Below are positions 16,777-25,650 of a stretch of DNA of 35,906 nt, in pieces; position 1 is the first letter of the stretch; every line of letters begins with the position of its first letter. The notes below the pieces were generated by a model. It was not told the origin of the DNA. It did not search any database and was given only the letters and a program-made list of their open reading frames with translations. The position numbers and the translations under genes were made by a program. The stretch is taken from positions 1 to 35,906 of the forward strand of contig JAFSMW010000228.1 of assembly GCA_017447745.1 (NCBI GenBank), written 5' to 3'. Source of the DNA: Thermoguttaceae bacterium (GTDB taxonomy: Bacteria; Planctomycetota; Planctomycetia; Pirellulales; Thermoguttaceae).

Positions 16777-17007
16777 ATGAACCCGAAAAAACTGGCGGCT
16801 ATTTCAGCAGTTTCGATTATACTGTTTATTTTCCTGCTAATTGCAACGCTGTTTGCATTGATTGGATGCGGACTGTTTGCCATTTTGGGCGACGCCGTCG
16901 TTTCCAAAATCTTTTTTTACGGAACCGTTTCAACCGGAATCCTGTCCGCAATTGCGATTGTCGTCGCCGTCGTTGCCAATACGATTCTGATAACGTACAA
17001 GATTTGA
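16777..17007 (+). CDS. Small two-helix membrane protein
   Basis: A 76-residue protein starting at ATG 16777 (MNPKKLAAISAVSIILFIF). Two strong hydrophobic helices are seen: residues about 6-34 (ILFIFLLIATLFALIGCGLF) and about 48-72 (GILSAIAIVVAVVANTILIT). The positive KK at the start suggests an N-in, C-in topology. The in-frame ATG at 16729 gives a less likely polar extension. I recognise no family. A single gene facing the convergent lipoprotein gene; a short GTCTTTTAAGAC hairpin lies between the stops. Confidence 0.6.
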   Translation: MNPKKLAAISAVSIILFIFLLIATLFALIGCGLFAILGDAVVSKIFFYGTVSTGILSAIAIVVAVVANTILITYKI

Positions 17008-17032
17008 AAGCAGTCTTTTAAGACGCCTGCGT

Positions 17033-18421
17033 TTATTGAGCTTTTTGTTCGGAACCCTGATTCTGACGGTTCTCCTTAATCGGCTTTAGAATCATCGTAA
17101 CAGGCGTTCCGCATGGCGGAATTTTAGCCTCGTTGGCGATAAAGAGTCTGGAATCGTTGTCCCCGGAACTCTCTATTGGGACGTCCATAACGGCTGAAGG
17201 AAAGTTCGAAACGCAAATAAGCTCCCCGTCGGAGTCGCCCATATACATTCGCCGTCCGTCCCGGTTTACCATGAACATAGACCCCGTAAAAACAAACGGC
17301 GTTTTCATGACTTCTTTGTTTTGCTCGTCCAAGACCCATTCTCCGGCAGCGCATTGCTGAACTCTTCCCTGTTCGTCTTTCCAGCGAACGGTAACTTCAA
17401 TCAGATCGCCAGACGGGGGAACGAATTGAGGCGTAAAGACAGCCGGTTTCCCGGGCTGCGCCCCCGCCGCCAGCAAAGCGGCGTGCATTAAATGAGGGAT
17501 GATGTCAAAAACTACGACAGATTCGTGCGCCTTGGGGCCGTCGGCAAAAATACGGTCTTTTATGGAACGATCGCGAGTTACTCGACCTGTACAGGCAAAA
17601 AGCTCCAGCGGTCCGCGTTTTAATCCAACTGCGCCGTGAAGCACCGCGGTATTGTTCTTTTTATCAAACCAGATGTTTTGCTTGGGATGAAGACGAACCA
17701 GGTCGTCCGGGTTGTCGACAAGCGGCTCGCCCAAATCGACCATCAAGGGTTTTGCCTTAATTGCCGCCTTCCAGTCGTAATCGGGAGAACTCGGATCGAG
17801 AACGGAATCCGGATAATCGCCTTCATGTCCAATAGCGTCATTTTCAATAGCCTGCTGAGTGAGCGTCTTTCTGGGAATTTCAGACGCGATTGAGAGAAAC
17901 TCGTCTTTATTTGCGCGGGAAGAGTCCGCCTGCTTTTGCTTTTCTTTCAGCTCCGCTTCCTGTTCCGGCGTCAATTCCGGTTCCTGATAGTCTGCCGCAT
18001 TGAATTCCTGCGCTTTTTTAATCGCCTCGTCCAGCTTCGCTTCTTCTTCCGGCGTCAGTTTTCTGTTAAGAGGAAACTCCGAATCTTCAGCGTTCTCATT
18101 TGAAGAGTTTTCTGCTGGAGCGTCAGCCTCGTCAGCTGGCTGCTGAGTAGATTCCGGCGCGGAGTCAGAAGGCTTTGAATCCTGGCGCTCTGACGGCTTG
18201 GCTGGCGTTGCGTCTGTCTCAGACGTGTTCGTGATAGCAGAATCCCGTTCTTTATCTTTAACGTTGTTCTCTGACGTTTGCTTTACAGAATCCGGAGAGC
18301 TGGCGGCTGGCGCCTTCACACAACCGACGGTCAATAAACAAACCGTCAAAACAAAACAAATCGATAAACCGCGAACGGCAAGATCGTAAATTGCGTCAAT
18401 TGGAAAACGTTGGGATTTCAT
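17033..18421 (-). CDS. YdjY-domain lipoprotein
   Basis: Start ATG 18421 is chosen (462 residues) because it gives a proper lipoprotein signal: a hydrophobic helix ending in LLTVGC, a lipobox with the Cys to be lipidated. An upstream TTG at 18475 would only lengthen the leader. After the Cys comes a long acidic Ser/Glu/Pro/Gln-rich linker (about 20-160) with charged helix repeats (LTPEEEAKLDEAIKKAQEF, LTPEQEAELKEKQKQ). The C-terminal YdjY domain spans about 240-450: GAVGLKRGPLELFACTG, AHESVVVFDIIPHLMHAALL, GEWVLDE, FTGSMFMVN, GELICVSNFPSAVMDVP. YdjY domains occur in planctomycete surface proteins; their role is unknown. It is a single gene with a terminator-like hairpin upstream belonging to its neighbour. 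Confidence 0.8.
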   Translation of the reverse strand: MKSQRFPIDAIYDLAVRGLSICFVLTVCLLTVGCVKAPAASSPDSVKQTSENNVKDKERDSAITNTSETDATPAKPSERQDSKPSDSAPESTQQPADEADAPAENSSNENAEDSEFPLNRKLTPEEEAKLDEAIKKAQEFNAADYQEPELTPEQEAELKEKQKQADSSRANKDEFLSIASEIPRKTLTQQAIENDAIGHEGDYPDSVLDPSSPDYDWKAAIKAKPLMVDLGEPLVDNPDDLVRLHPKQNIWFDKKNNTAVLHGAVGLKRGPLELFACTGRVTRDRSIKDRIFADGPKAHESVVVFDIIPHLMHAALLAAGAQPGKPAVFTPQFVPPSGDLIEVTVRWKDEQGRVQQCAAGEWVLDEQNKEVMKTPFVFTGSMFMVNRDGRRMYMGDSDGELICVSNFPSAVMDVPIESSGDNDSRLFIANEAKIPPCGTPVTMILKPIKENRQNQGSEQKAQ

Positions 18422-18514
18422 GACAGCGTTTTGAATACATAAAAACAACGTCGTTTCTTGGGCTTTTTGTAACAAATGCCAAAAAAGGGAACAGACGTCT
18501 TGACGATTGATTTA

Positions 18515-18562
18515 ATAAAATACGAGAAACAAGTCGTCATGCTGCAGACGTCTTGTTTCTCG
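18515..18562 (-). terminator. Hairpin terminator after the gene at 18596-20473
   Basis: Arms CGAGAAACAAGTCGTC (18523-18538) and GACGTCTTGTTTCTCG (18547-18562) pair with one mismatch around an 8-base loop. On the minus strand the stem is followed by TATTTTATTAA, a weak U tract. It lies 33 bases past the stop at 18596. Confidence 0.7.
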
Positions 18563-18595
18563 CTCCATTTTAGTTTTCTTTACGTTTGAAAATCG

Positions 18596-20473
18596 CTACT
18601 GACGATTCGACAAAACGAATTCTTCGAAGCTGAATCCGTCATTTTCGATTTTGGAAAAACCGCCCGAAGTTCCGAAATAGGATTTAATCTGATCAAACGG
18701 AGGCAAAGAACTGGCGTCAACCTTATTGGTTTGCTGAGTCTTGGGTTTGTCTGTCCCGGAGATCGCTTTGATAATGCGAGTGAGCATGGTATTGCTTTCG
18801 ATAGCCTTGCCGTCTTTATACAATTCGTAATTCAAACGATAATTGTTTTCAGTTGGACTGTAAACCCAAACGCAGGCAGAATCTCCGCAGCGTTGTTTGG
18901 CAACCGCCATGGTTCGCTTGTATCCAACAGAATCTTTAAGCGGTTGAGCTGTTGGCGTAAGCAGTTGCGCCAGATAATCTCGATTGGAAGAAATAATCAA
19001 ATATCCGTTTTCAACCGCGATGGCGGCGTGAGCCATCATGCCTTCGGGCTTCTCTTTTTTCGCCTGAGCGCTGCTGATCGGTCCCGGTTTGAATGGACTG
19101 GTCTTTTTCGGTTTTGGTACGCATTGCCAAATATTGAACTGACCAATTTTATCCGGTTTGATGGTCGGGTCGCCGTTGAACAGGCGATTCAAAGCCGAAC
19201 GGATTGCATTGACGTCTTTTACGCGCAGAGCGTATGCGATGCATTCGGAATTAGGTCCGAGCGGTTCAAGAGCCTGGCTGATAACCAGAAGCTGACCGTC
19301 GAAATACTGAACCAAGTCTTTTTTGAGGTTGATTTGCGGTCCCATCGGGTCCGTTTCCAGACCTTCTACAACGTCCGACCAAACGCCTTGTTCGCCTTCG
19401 CCAAAATAGGTGTCAAAGAACGGGGCGATGTTGTCGAATACGAGTTCCGGAGTTCCCTGAATTGCAGTGTACGTAGAAATTTTGGAACTAATCCATGCTG
19501 GCGGTTCCGGACAGGGAACGTTGACCAGTTGATACATCTTCATGGAACCTTCCCAAGGTTTGGGAGCGTAAACGTAACCCTTGACAAATCTGTTAAATCC
19601 AGGTCCCGGTTTGAGCTGAAGCGAACCGCCAGCGGCGCGGAATCCAATCAGACCGGATTTTTTCAGGCTTTCAACCGGGCTTTTACTGGTCAGATTCCCG
19701 GCGGAATATTTGTCGTCAAGCAGCTGAACGGCTTCGGCGTATCGGTCAATTTGAACAAAACTGAACGATTCGCTCTTCGGAGACGAATGTCTTTTAATCA
19801 TCTGATAGTAAGCGCTGGCGGAAATCGGCTTGACGGTCGCAACCGCGGGATTATTTGACGCTTTCTGCCATAACAGCTTGGCGATCATCAGGTTATCGCA
19901 GACAACAAGCAGGTCGCCGTCTATAATGTAAACGATTTTCTGATTTTTGCCGTTATCGTCGACAAAGTCCAGCTGAACGAACAGCGCCGTTCCGACCTGA
20001 TTGCGAACAACGCGTCCTCTTTTCTGCTGAACGTTGGCGCTGACCTTGTTAACCAATTGGTTCGCTTCCGCCGCATGGTTGGAAATGTTTGCCATCAGAG
20101 CGATCGCCAGAAGTTCTTTATTGGGATAAATCGTTCCGAAAGCGACTTCGCCGTTGGCTACATTGCGTAAATCGTTGAGCGTTATGCCAAGTCGATCTTT
20201 GAGAGGTCCGCTGGAAACCTGTTCAGAAATGGAATCCTGAAACGGCTTCATGTTGGGTTGAGCGGCGAGAATGCCAATATCGGTTTGATCAAACTGGTTT
20301 GACATGCGAGCGACGTCCGGAATGGATGTGAACTGCGCCGTATAAAACGGAAAATAATGATCCATTGGAACGCTCAGGTCAATTTGGGCAAAAGCCACAG
20401 AACTAAAAAGCAACGTGCATAAAAAGCACAGTTTGGCGGTAAAGGAATTTTGTCGGGTCACTGGATACTCCAT
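18596..20473 (-). CDS. Secreted protein of unknown function (planctomycete type)
   Basis: Start ATG 20473 (625 residues) is preferred to the upstream in-frame start at 20566 because it puts a signal peptide near the N-terminus: MEYPVTRQNSFTAKLCFLCT, then LLFSSVAFA. The mature part is long and mixed alpha/beta with no recognisable catalytic motif. Repeated blocks such as YIIDGDLLVVCDNLMIAKLL and AIAVENGYLIISSNRDYLAQLL look like two copies of a beta-strand/helix unit (a displayed value followed by a lookup), as in DUF3352-like proteins. It is probably periplasmic or surface-located. No function is proposed. A terminator follows it and rimO lies upstream on the same strand, 270 bases away. Confidence 0.7.
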   Translation of the reverse strand: MEYPVTRQNSFTAKLCFLCTLLFSSVAFAQIDLSVPMDHYFPFYTAQFTSIPDVARMSNQFDQTDIGILAAQPNMKPFQDSISEQVSSGPLKDRLGITLNDLRNVANGEVAFGTIYPNKELLAIALMANISNHAAEANQLVNKVSANVQQKRGRVVRNQVGTALFVQLDFVDDNGKNQKIVYIIDGDLLVVCDNLMIAKLLWQKASNNPAVATVKPISASAYYQMIKRHSSPKSESFSFVQIDRYAEAVQLLDDKYSAGNLTSKSPVESLKKSGLIGFRAAGGSLQLKPGPGFNRFVKGYVYAPKPWEGSMKMYQLVNVPCPEPPAWISSKISTYTAIQGTPELVFDNIAPFFDTYFGEGEQGVWSDVVEGLETDPMGPQINLKKDLVQYFDGQLLVISQALEPLGPNSECIAYALRVKDVNAIRSALNRLFNGDPTIKPDKIGQFNIWQCVPKPKKTSPFKPGPISSAQAKKEKPEGMMAHAAIAVENGYLIISSNRDYLAQLLTPTAQPLKDSVGYKRTMAVAKQRCGDSACVWVYSPTENNYRLNYELYKDGKAIESNTMLTRIIKAISGTDKPKTQQTNKVDASSLPPFDQIKSYFGTSGGFSKIENDGFSFEEFVLSNRQ

Positions 20474-20743
20474 TTTAGGGAAAAATGTTAACGCCTTTGC
20501 AGAACATGCGTCGAAAAACGAGCTTAACGCAAGTTCCCAAGCGCCCCAATTGTTTATTGGAAGCAAATAATAACGAACTGGGGCAAAATGGCGAATTCAA
20601 ACAAATTCTTTTATTGCATTATAACAATTAATGGAATCTAAGCAAGAGGAATTATAAAAATTCTTTGAAATTCAAAAAATAAACGTCCAAAAACCTCTGC
20701 TTAAAGCTCAAATCCTGTTTTTTCATCAATAAGCGACTTGATT

Positions 20744-22129
20744 TCATTCCGGAATCCCAATCAGGTCGTATTCTTCCTGATCTATTATATTTACGTCAAG
20801 AAACTGCCCTTCTTTGAGCGGTCGTTTCTTCGGACCTTCGGTATCTTCCTGAGGATAGGTAACGTAAACGACGCCGTCAACGTCCGGGGCGTCCATCCAA
20901 GTTCGACCGATAAACACGCCGGGCGAATCTTCCAGCTCGTAGTCCAGAACGCACTCTACAACGTTGCCGATGATTTCTTCGTTAATTTGGACGTTGATTT
21001 CCGCCTGAACGTCCATGAGTTCCTGTGAACGTTCATGAATCGTCTTTTCGTCCACCTGCCCCGGCAACTGCGCTGCTTCCGTTCCCAGTTCCGGGGAGAA
21101 TTCAAACACGCCCACGTGATTAAATCGCTGCTGTTTGAGGAACTTGACCAGGCTCTTGTGAGCCGCCTTCGTTTCGCCGGGAAAGCCGGAAATGAGCGTC
21201 GTTCGCAGAACAAGACCGTCAATTTTACGGCGCATTTTGTCCAGCAGAGCGCGGGTTTTGTCGCCTGAAACGCCGCGGTGCATGAGCCGAAGAACTTCGT
21301 TGTCGATATGCTGCAACGGCATGTCGATATACGGCAGGACGCGCTGTGCCCCGGCAATCGTGTCGATTAAATAGTCGTCTACCGCCAGAGGATAAAGGTA
21401 CATCAACCGAATCCAGTTCAGATTCTCGATTTTATCCAACTGCTGAAGCAGCTGCGCCAGCTGCGGTTTTCCGTACAAGTCCGTTCCGTAAAAAGACGTG
21501 TCCTGAGCCAGCAAAACCAGCTCTCTTACGCCGGAATCCGCCAACCGACGGGCTTCTTCAACGCACTGTTCAATCGGTTTGCTGATATACTGCCCGCGAA
21601 TCTTCGGAATCAGACAGAACGAACACGTCCGATTGCAACCCTCAGCAATCTTCATAAACGCGACGTGGTCAGGCGTCAGAGCGTGTCGATTTTCATCTGC
21701 CGGGAGAACGCCAGGCTGATAGTTCTCGTAGAACATTGGCAAGGGGTTCGGAGCGGACTGAGCCGTGCCGCCTTCCAGACGATTGAGCGCTTCCAGAATC
21801 GCCTCGCGGGAAAAGACGTCTAGAACGGCGTCGACGTCTTTGCAGGTTTCCAGCAAAACCTGTTTGTCTGTCTGAACCAGACATCCGGCGACGATAACGT
21901 ATTTCGCCTGACCGCTGCGTTTTCGGGCGAGCGCCTCGTCAATGGTTTCGTACGATTCTTTTCGCGACGACGCCAGAAACCCGCACGTGTTGACAATAAT
22001 CACGCTTGCCTTGTCGAGGTCGTGAGTTATCGGATACCCCGCCTGTTCCAGCTTCCCGAGCAGCTGTTCGCTGTCAACCAGGTTTTTGGCGCAGCCCAAA
22101 GATATAATAGTACAATAGTTCTTTTGCAT
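20744..22129 (-). CDS. rimO: Ribosomal protein uS12 methylthiotransferase RimO
   Basis: RimO adds a methylthio group to an aspartate of ribosomal protein S12 using two 4Fe-4S clusters and S-adenosylmethionine. The protein has 461 residues, the usual length. The N-terminal UPF0004 domain has SLGCAKNLVDSE with Cys13, NTCGF with Cys49 and VAGCL with Cys83. The radical-SAM motif CNRTCSFC supplies Cys165, 169 and 172. FMKIAEGCNR, YIDMPLQHI, LRTTLISGFPGET and a C-terminal TRAM domain (about 390-455) follow. SLGCAKN and IPKIRG favour RimO over MiaB. No clear ribosome site is seen. A hairpin-rich region precedes it. Confidence 0.95.
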   Translation of the reverse strand: MQKNYCTIISLGCAKNLVDSEQLLGKLEQAGYPITHDLDKASVIIVNTCGFLASSRKESYETIDEALARKRSGQAKYVIVAGCLVQTDKQVLLETCKDVDAVLDVFSREAILEALNRLEGGTAQSAPNPLPMFYENYQPGVLPADENRHALTPDHVAFMKIAEGCNRTCSFCLIPKIRGQYISKPIEQCVEEARRLADSGVRELVLLAQDTSFYGTDLYGKPQLAQLLQQLDKIENLNWIRLMYLYPLAVDDYLIDTIAGAQRVLPYIDMPLQHIDNEVLRLMHRGVSGDKTRALLDKMRRKIDGLVLRTTLISGFPGETKAAHKSLVKFLKQQRFNHVGVFEFSPELGTEAAQLPGQVDEKTIHERSQELMDVQAEINVQINEEIIGNVVECVLDYELEDSPGVFIGRTWMDAPDVDGVVYVTYPQEDTEGPKKRPLKEGQFLDVNIIDQEEYDLIGIPE

Positions 22130-22472
22130 GCTTGATTTCGATTGAGTTAGAAGTTTAAGGAACGTCGAAAAACCGTTCAGACGTCCTCATTTTAGATTTA
22201 TTATACTAAAAAGATAAATAATTGGAAGTAGCCGGGGCGGAGAGCGTCTGGCGCCGCTCCCCTTGCGAAGCCAATCCTCTTTCTGGATCGCGGACGGAAG
22301 TCCGCCGAAGAATCCTCACGCGAAGTTCGCAAAATATATAAGGCGATCCGGGAACGTTAGTTCCCGGGCGTAGAACCGCTTTAGCGGTTCAATGTTTCTA
22401 GCCATGGGTTTCAACCCACGGAAAACGGAACAAACAAAAAAGGAACTGAAGCGATTAGGCGAGCCGGGAACG
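22130..22472. repeat. Intergenic hairpin cluster with a direct repeat
   Basis: No gene is seen. In order it holds GCGGAC-GGAA-GTCCGC (22291-22306), GCGAAGTTCGC (near 22320), a 37-base unit at 22342-22378 whose core is CGGGAACGTTAGTTCCCGG, GAACCGC-TTTA-GCGGTTC (22373-22390) and CCATGGG-TTT-CAACCCACGG (22402-22421). The 37-base unit returns at 22458-22494 with two changes, overlapping the end of the helicase gene. These share the style of the hairpins at 2504-2852. Confidence 0.75.
22342..22378. repeat. 37-bp palindromic direct repeat, copy 1
   Basis: It reads GGCGATCCGGGAACGTTAGT and then TCCCGGGCGTAGAACCG. Copy 2 at 22458-22494 differs at two positions (T to G, T to C). The second change falls in the loop, so the stem is kept. 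Confidence 0.9.
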
Positions 22473-22494
22473 TCAGTTCCCGGGCGTAGAACCG
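22458..22494. repeat. 37-bp palindromic direct repeat, copy 2, overlapping the helicase 3' end
   Basis: Same unit as at 22342-22378. The helicase stop codon (22473-22475) and its last codons lie inside it, so the final residues of that protein come from repeat sequence. Confidence 0.88.
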
Positions 22495-25400
22495 GGTTCG
22501 CCGCTCGGAACAGAGTTGCTTTGGCGCGCATAGCTCCACGGGCTTAAATTGAAGAAAAGTTCTTCCAATTTTTCTTTTGGAACGTTGGCGGCGTCCAAAC
22601 TCTTGATCAGTTCGTCCTGATTGGGTTGTCCAAGAGTTAGTCGATAAAGAGAAAGAACTTTAATAATCCAGTCGTACTTCTCCTGATCTTTGCTGAATGG
22701 ATACATTGGCACGATTCGTTCAATGGGGAATTTGCAGTCCATGTCTTGCGGCAAAATCCAATAGGGAACCATGCCGTTGTTCTTTGGGGCTTGAACGGAG
22801 ACGTTATTAATAAGGTCTTCCCAATAGTTTTGAATTGAGACGCCTTGAGCGTAGGGACTGTTGGCTAAAGATTGCCTAATTGCCAGGGACATGTACCGAT
22901 TGATTCTGCCTTCCCGCTGTTCCAAATCGATAGGATTGTTTGGCAGATTCCAGTGCATGATCTTTCGACAGTAGGCGTGGAAATCCAGCCCTTCCTGACC
23001 GATAGACGTCGTCGAGAGGACAAACGGACGGAACGGCATGTTGAACGCAGTGCGTACCGCATCAAACCGTAAAACCGTTTTATCTGTTTGTTTGGAATTA
23101 TAGTATCCCATAGCGAAATTGGTTCGCATGGACATTTGAGCGTCCTTCCGGGCTTTTCCTCTATGAAGAAACGATTCTCTTGTATCGACGTCGGTTCGGC
23201 TGGTGCAAAGGTATGGAACCTCCCGTTCGTTGTCTTCTTCGTTTTTCTCGTCTTTTTGCGGCGTCATGTTTTGAACAAATTGTTCCGCATTGATGCAAAC
23301 AAAGGCGTATTCGTCCAGCATCGCCTGAAAGTTCCCTTCGGCGCAGTATCGAAGCACGTTGAAGTAATAGGGCTTTTTCGATTTATGAAACGCCAGATTG
23401 ACAATCGCTTGAGCGTTTGGTCTGTTGAAGAGCGTTGTAATGCCTACCGCGATGCTGCTGGCGACGCTATCGACGCTTTCTGAAAACGAATTGGAGTCGA
23501 ATCTCCGCAGCGTTCTCAGAGCGCAGACGGCTGGTGAGGCGACAGCCATATAGCTTAAAATTTCTTCTGTATGCGCTGGAACCACGAGCCGGTCTGTCCG
23601 TTTGGAATCAGACGTATCTTCCAGCGCTCTGAGTACAGTCAACACCTGCTCTGCGCTTGTTTTGTTGACGTTGACAATCTGATACTGTTTTTTTAGTTTC
23701 TCAATTTTGCTATGAATCTCCTTTTGCAGAGCTTTAAGAATCTCTGACAAAGAAGATCCTTCAAAAGCTGACGGGGAATAAAGGTCAGCCAAAAAAGCGG
23801 ACGGATAAGTTAAAAGCGCTTCCGGATTTTTGGTTAACAGCTGAGAAGATTCCTGATTAAAGTAGGTATACTTCTTTTTTCCCAACTTGTTGAGTCTGCT
23901 GTAAATGCGTCTTTCCGCCTCGTAGCTGGTCATTGCCGCCGTCATGCGAGGAACCATTTCCCAGGCGGAGAAAATCAGAATTTTGGAAAAGCCTTTGTTG
24001 GCGTCGAATACTTTTCCAATCGGATTGTTGGCGTCCGCTGCGGTATAATACGGACGGCTTGGCGGAACCCACAGCAGGAGTTCCGTTTTTTTATCCGACG
24101 GCAAAATCTCATCGTACAGTAATTGAAGTCGAGCGTTGTTGGGTGGAATTTCTTTGTAGACTTTAACCTTTTTCTCGTTCAAAAACGACGTTTTATCTTT
24201 GGGAACGATGTCCTGATTGCGTCTGCTTGCCAAATCGTCATGTAACGTTTGGTGAATCTTGTATTGATCGCGCATAAAGGACAGCAAATACGGCGACGAC
24301 TTTGCGTATTCAATGGGAATGGGAGGAAGCCCCGCCAATTGAGTGAATTTACAAATGTTGACATACGACAGAACGTCCCCTTCCTTAATCGTCAGAGAAT
24401 TCTCGTTTGCTTCTAAAGACGGCGTTTTGATAATACAATCGTTTCGACGTTCCGTTCTGGCAAGAACAGAACGCAGTTCGCTTTGCGCGTCATTTTTTCT
24501 TGCTATGAGAACAGACCAGTCGTTTTGACGCAGTTCCTGCAAAGAGCTTGAGTAATCGCTCCAGATCGATTCAAAATGTCCGAAGTTTTTAACGCTTTCC
24601 GGATCGCTGTACAGGAATCGGAAGACGCTTTTGAAGTCTTCAAAATGTTCGTTTGTATTGTATTCCACCGCTTCCGTCAAAGTTGAGTACGGCTTGTACG
24701 GCGTGGCGGACATGAGCAGAATCTTGGTTTTGAGCGGATTGCTGTTAACGAAAAAATGGTGACAAAGCATTCCCAGATCGGTTTCTTCCGTACTCGTGAT
24801 GAGCGAATTAAACCGCTGGAATTCGTCCATGATGACCAAATCCGGCTGAAGTTTGTTAATGCTGATTGTGGCAAAGATGCGGCGCAGTTCCGGAACGACG
24901 CGGGAATACAGATAATTGCTCACTTGTGCGTAGGGCTGAAAATATTCCTCCCATTCCGGATAAAAAGACGCCTTCTGCAAAAGCTTTTGCAATTTCGGGT
25001 ACAGGTTTTGAGGATACTTGTCTTTATGGATGGAATGAATGTAGTCAATCAGCCCTTGATAGTAATTCTTCGCAGATTCCCAGTTAGAAACGTCCGTTAA
25101 ATTGAGCAGCCTTTCCAGCTTGACGATTTTTCTCGGGTCGCTTTGGAAGTAATCCATGCCTCGGAGAATGCAGAACATCAGCGCTCGTTCCAGAACCGTT
25201 CCGCATCCTTGTTTCATATCCAGAGAAGTAGACGGCGTCATTGGCAGCAGCTGACTTCTTCTTTTCTCTTTGTTACATTCCGCGTCATGCAGCGCAATGA
25301 ACAGATGCTGCATGGAAAGCCGGCTTTCGGAAATGGAAATCTGAGAATCTCGCGGAATTCCCAGTTTGTATTCATTTTGATGGGCAATGATTTCGTTAGA

Positions 25401-25613
25401 GCAGATGTAAACCACCTTGAACAGGTTGTCGTTGAGTTCGTTGATGTGCCACTGTTTGACTTTATTGATAACCGCTCTGGCGACGAGGGTTTTTCCCAAT
25501 CCGACTTCGTCTGCCAGCAGAACGCGGCGCTGATTTTCGTCACGGAAAAGCTGAAAGATGCGTTCCGCCGTGGCGTTTTGGAAATCCGTTAAATTGTACT
25601 GGTTTGAATTCAT
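22473..25613 (-). CDS. SNF2-like superfamily 2 helicase of a putative three-gene defence operon
   Basis: A 1046-residue ATP-dependent helicase or translocase. Seen: Walker A LADEVGLGKT with Lys41-Thr42, motif II IMDEFQRF, motif III LLMSATPYKP, and motifs V-VI STTSIGQEGLDF and DLEQREGRINRY with the arginine finger. The spacing between motif I and motif II is unusually long and filled with helical sequence (about 60-260). A further insert lies between the two RecA lobes. The organisation recalls SNF2-type helicases of DISARM (DrmD) and related systems. The last dozen residues (SVPSGEPGSTPGN) are encoded by an intergenic repeat and are likely an accidental tail. It is the third gene of an operon, 37 bases after the phospholipase-D-like gene. 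No ribosome site is evident. The predicted partner proteins are encoded at 25651 and 27519. Confidence 0.88.
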   Translation of the reverse strand: MNSNQYNLTDFQNATAERIFQLFRDENQRRVLLADEVGLGKTLVARAVINKVKQWHINELNDNLFKVVYICSNEIIAHQNEYKLGIPRDSQISISESRLSMQHLFIALHDAECNKEKRRSQLLPMTPSTSLDMKQGCGTVLERALMFCILRGMDYFQSDPRKIVKLERLLNLTDVSNWESAKNYYQGLIDYIHSIHKDKYPQNLYPKLQKLLQKASFYPEWEEYFQPYAQVSNYLYSRVVPELRRIFATISINKLQPDLVIMDEFQRFNSLITSTEETDLGMLCHHFFVNSNPLKTKILLMSATPYKPYSTLTEAVEYNTNEHFEDFKSVFRFLYSDPESVKNFGHFESIWSDYSSSLQELRQNDWSVLIARKNDAQSELRSVLARTERRNDCIIKTPSLEANENSLTIKEGDVLSYVNICKFTQLAGLPPIPIEYAKSSPYLLSFMRDQYKIHQTLHDDLASRRNQDIVPKDKTSFLNEKKVKVYKEIPPNNARLQLLYDEILPSDKKTELLLWVPPSRPYYTAADANNPIGKVFDANKGFSKILIFSAWEMVPRMTAAMTSYEAERRIYSRLNKLGKKKYTYFNQESSQLLTKNPEALLTYPSAFLADLYSPSAFEGSSLSEILKALQKEIHSKIEKLKKQYQIVNVNKTSAEQVLTVLRALEDTSDSKRTDRLVVPAHTEEILSYMAVASPAVCALRTLRRFDSNSFSESVDSVASSIAVGITTLFNRPNAQAIVNLAFHKSKKPYYFNVLRYCAEGNFQAMLDEYAFVCINAEQFVQNMTPQKDEKNEEDNEREVPYLCTSRTDVDTRESFLHRGKARKDAQMSMRTNFAMGYYNSKQTDKTVLRFDAVRTAFNMPFRPFVLSTTSIGQEGLDFHAYCRKIMHWNLPNNPIDLEQREGRINRYMSLAIRQSLANSPYAQGVSIQNYWEDLINNVSVQAPKNNGMVPYWILPQDMDCKFPIERIVPMYPFSKDQEKYDWIIKVLSLYRLTLGQPNQDELIKSLDAANVPKEKLEELFFNLSPWSYARQSNSVPSGEPGSTPGN

Positions 25614-25650
25614 AATCGTATCGTTTGGTAAAAGGATTCTGATTTGTATG

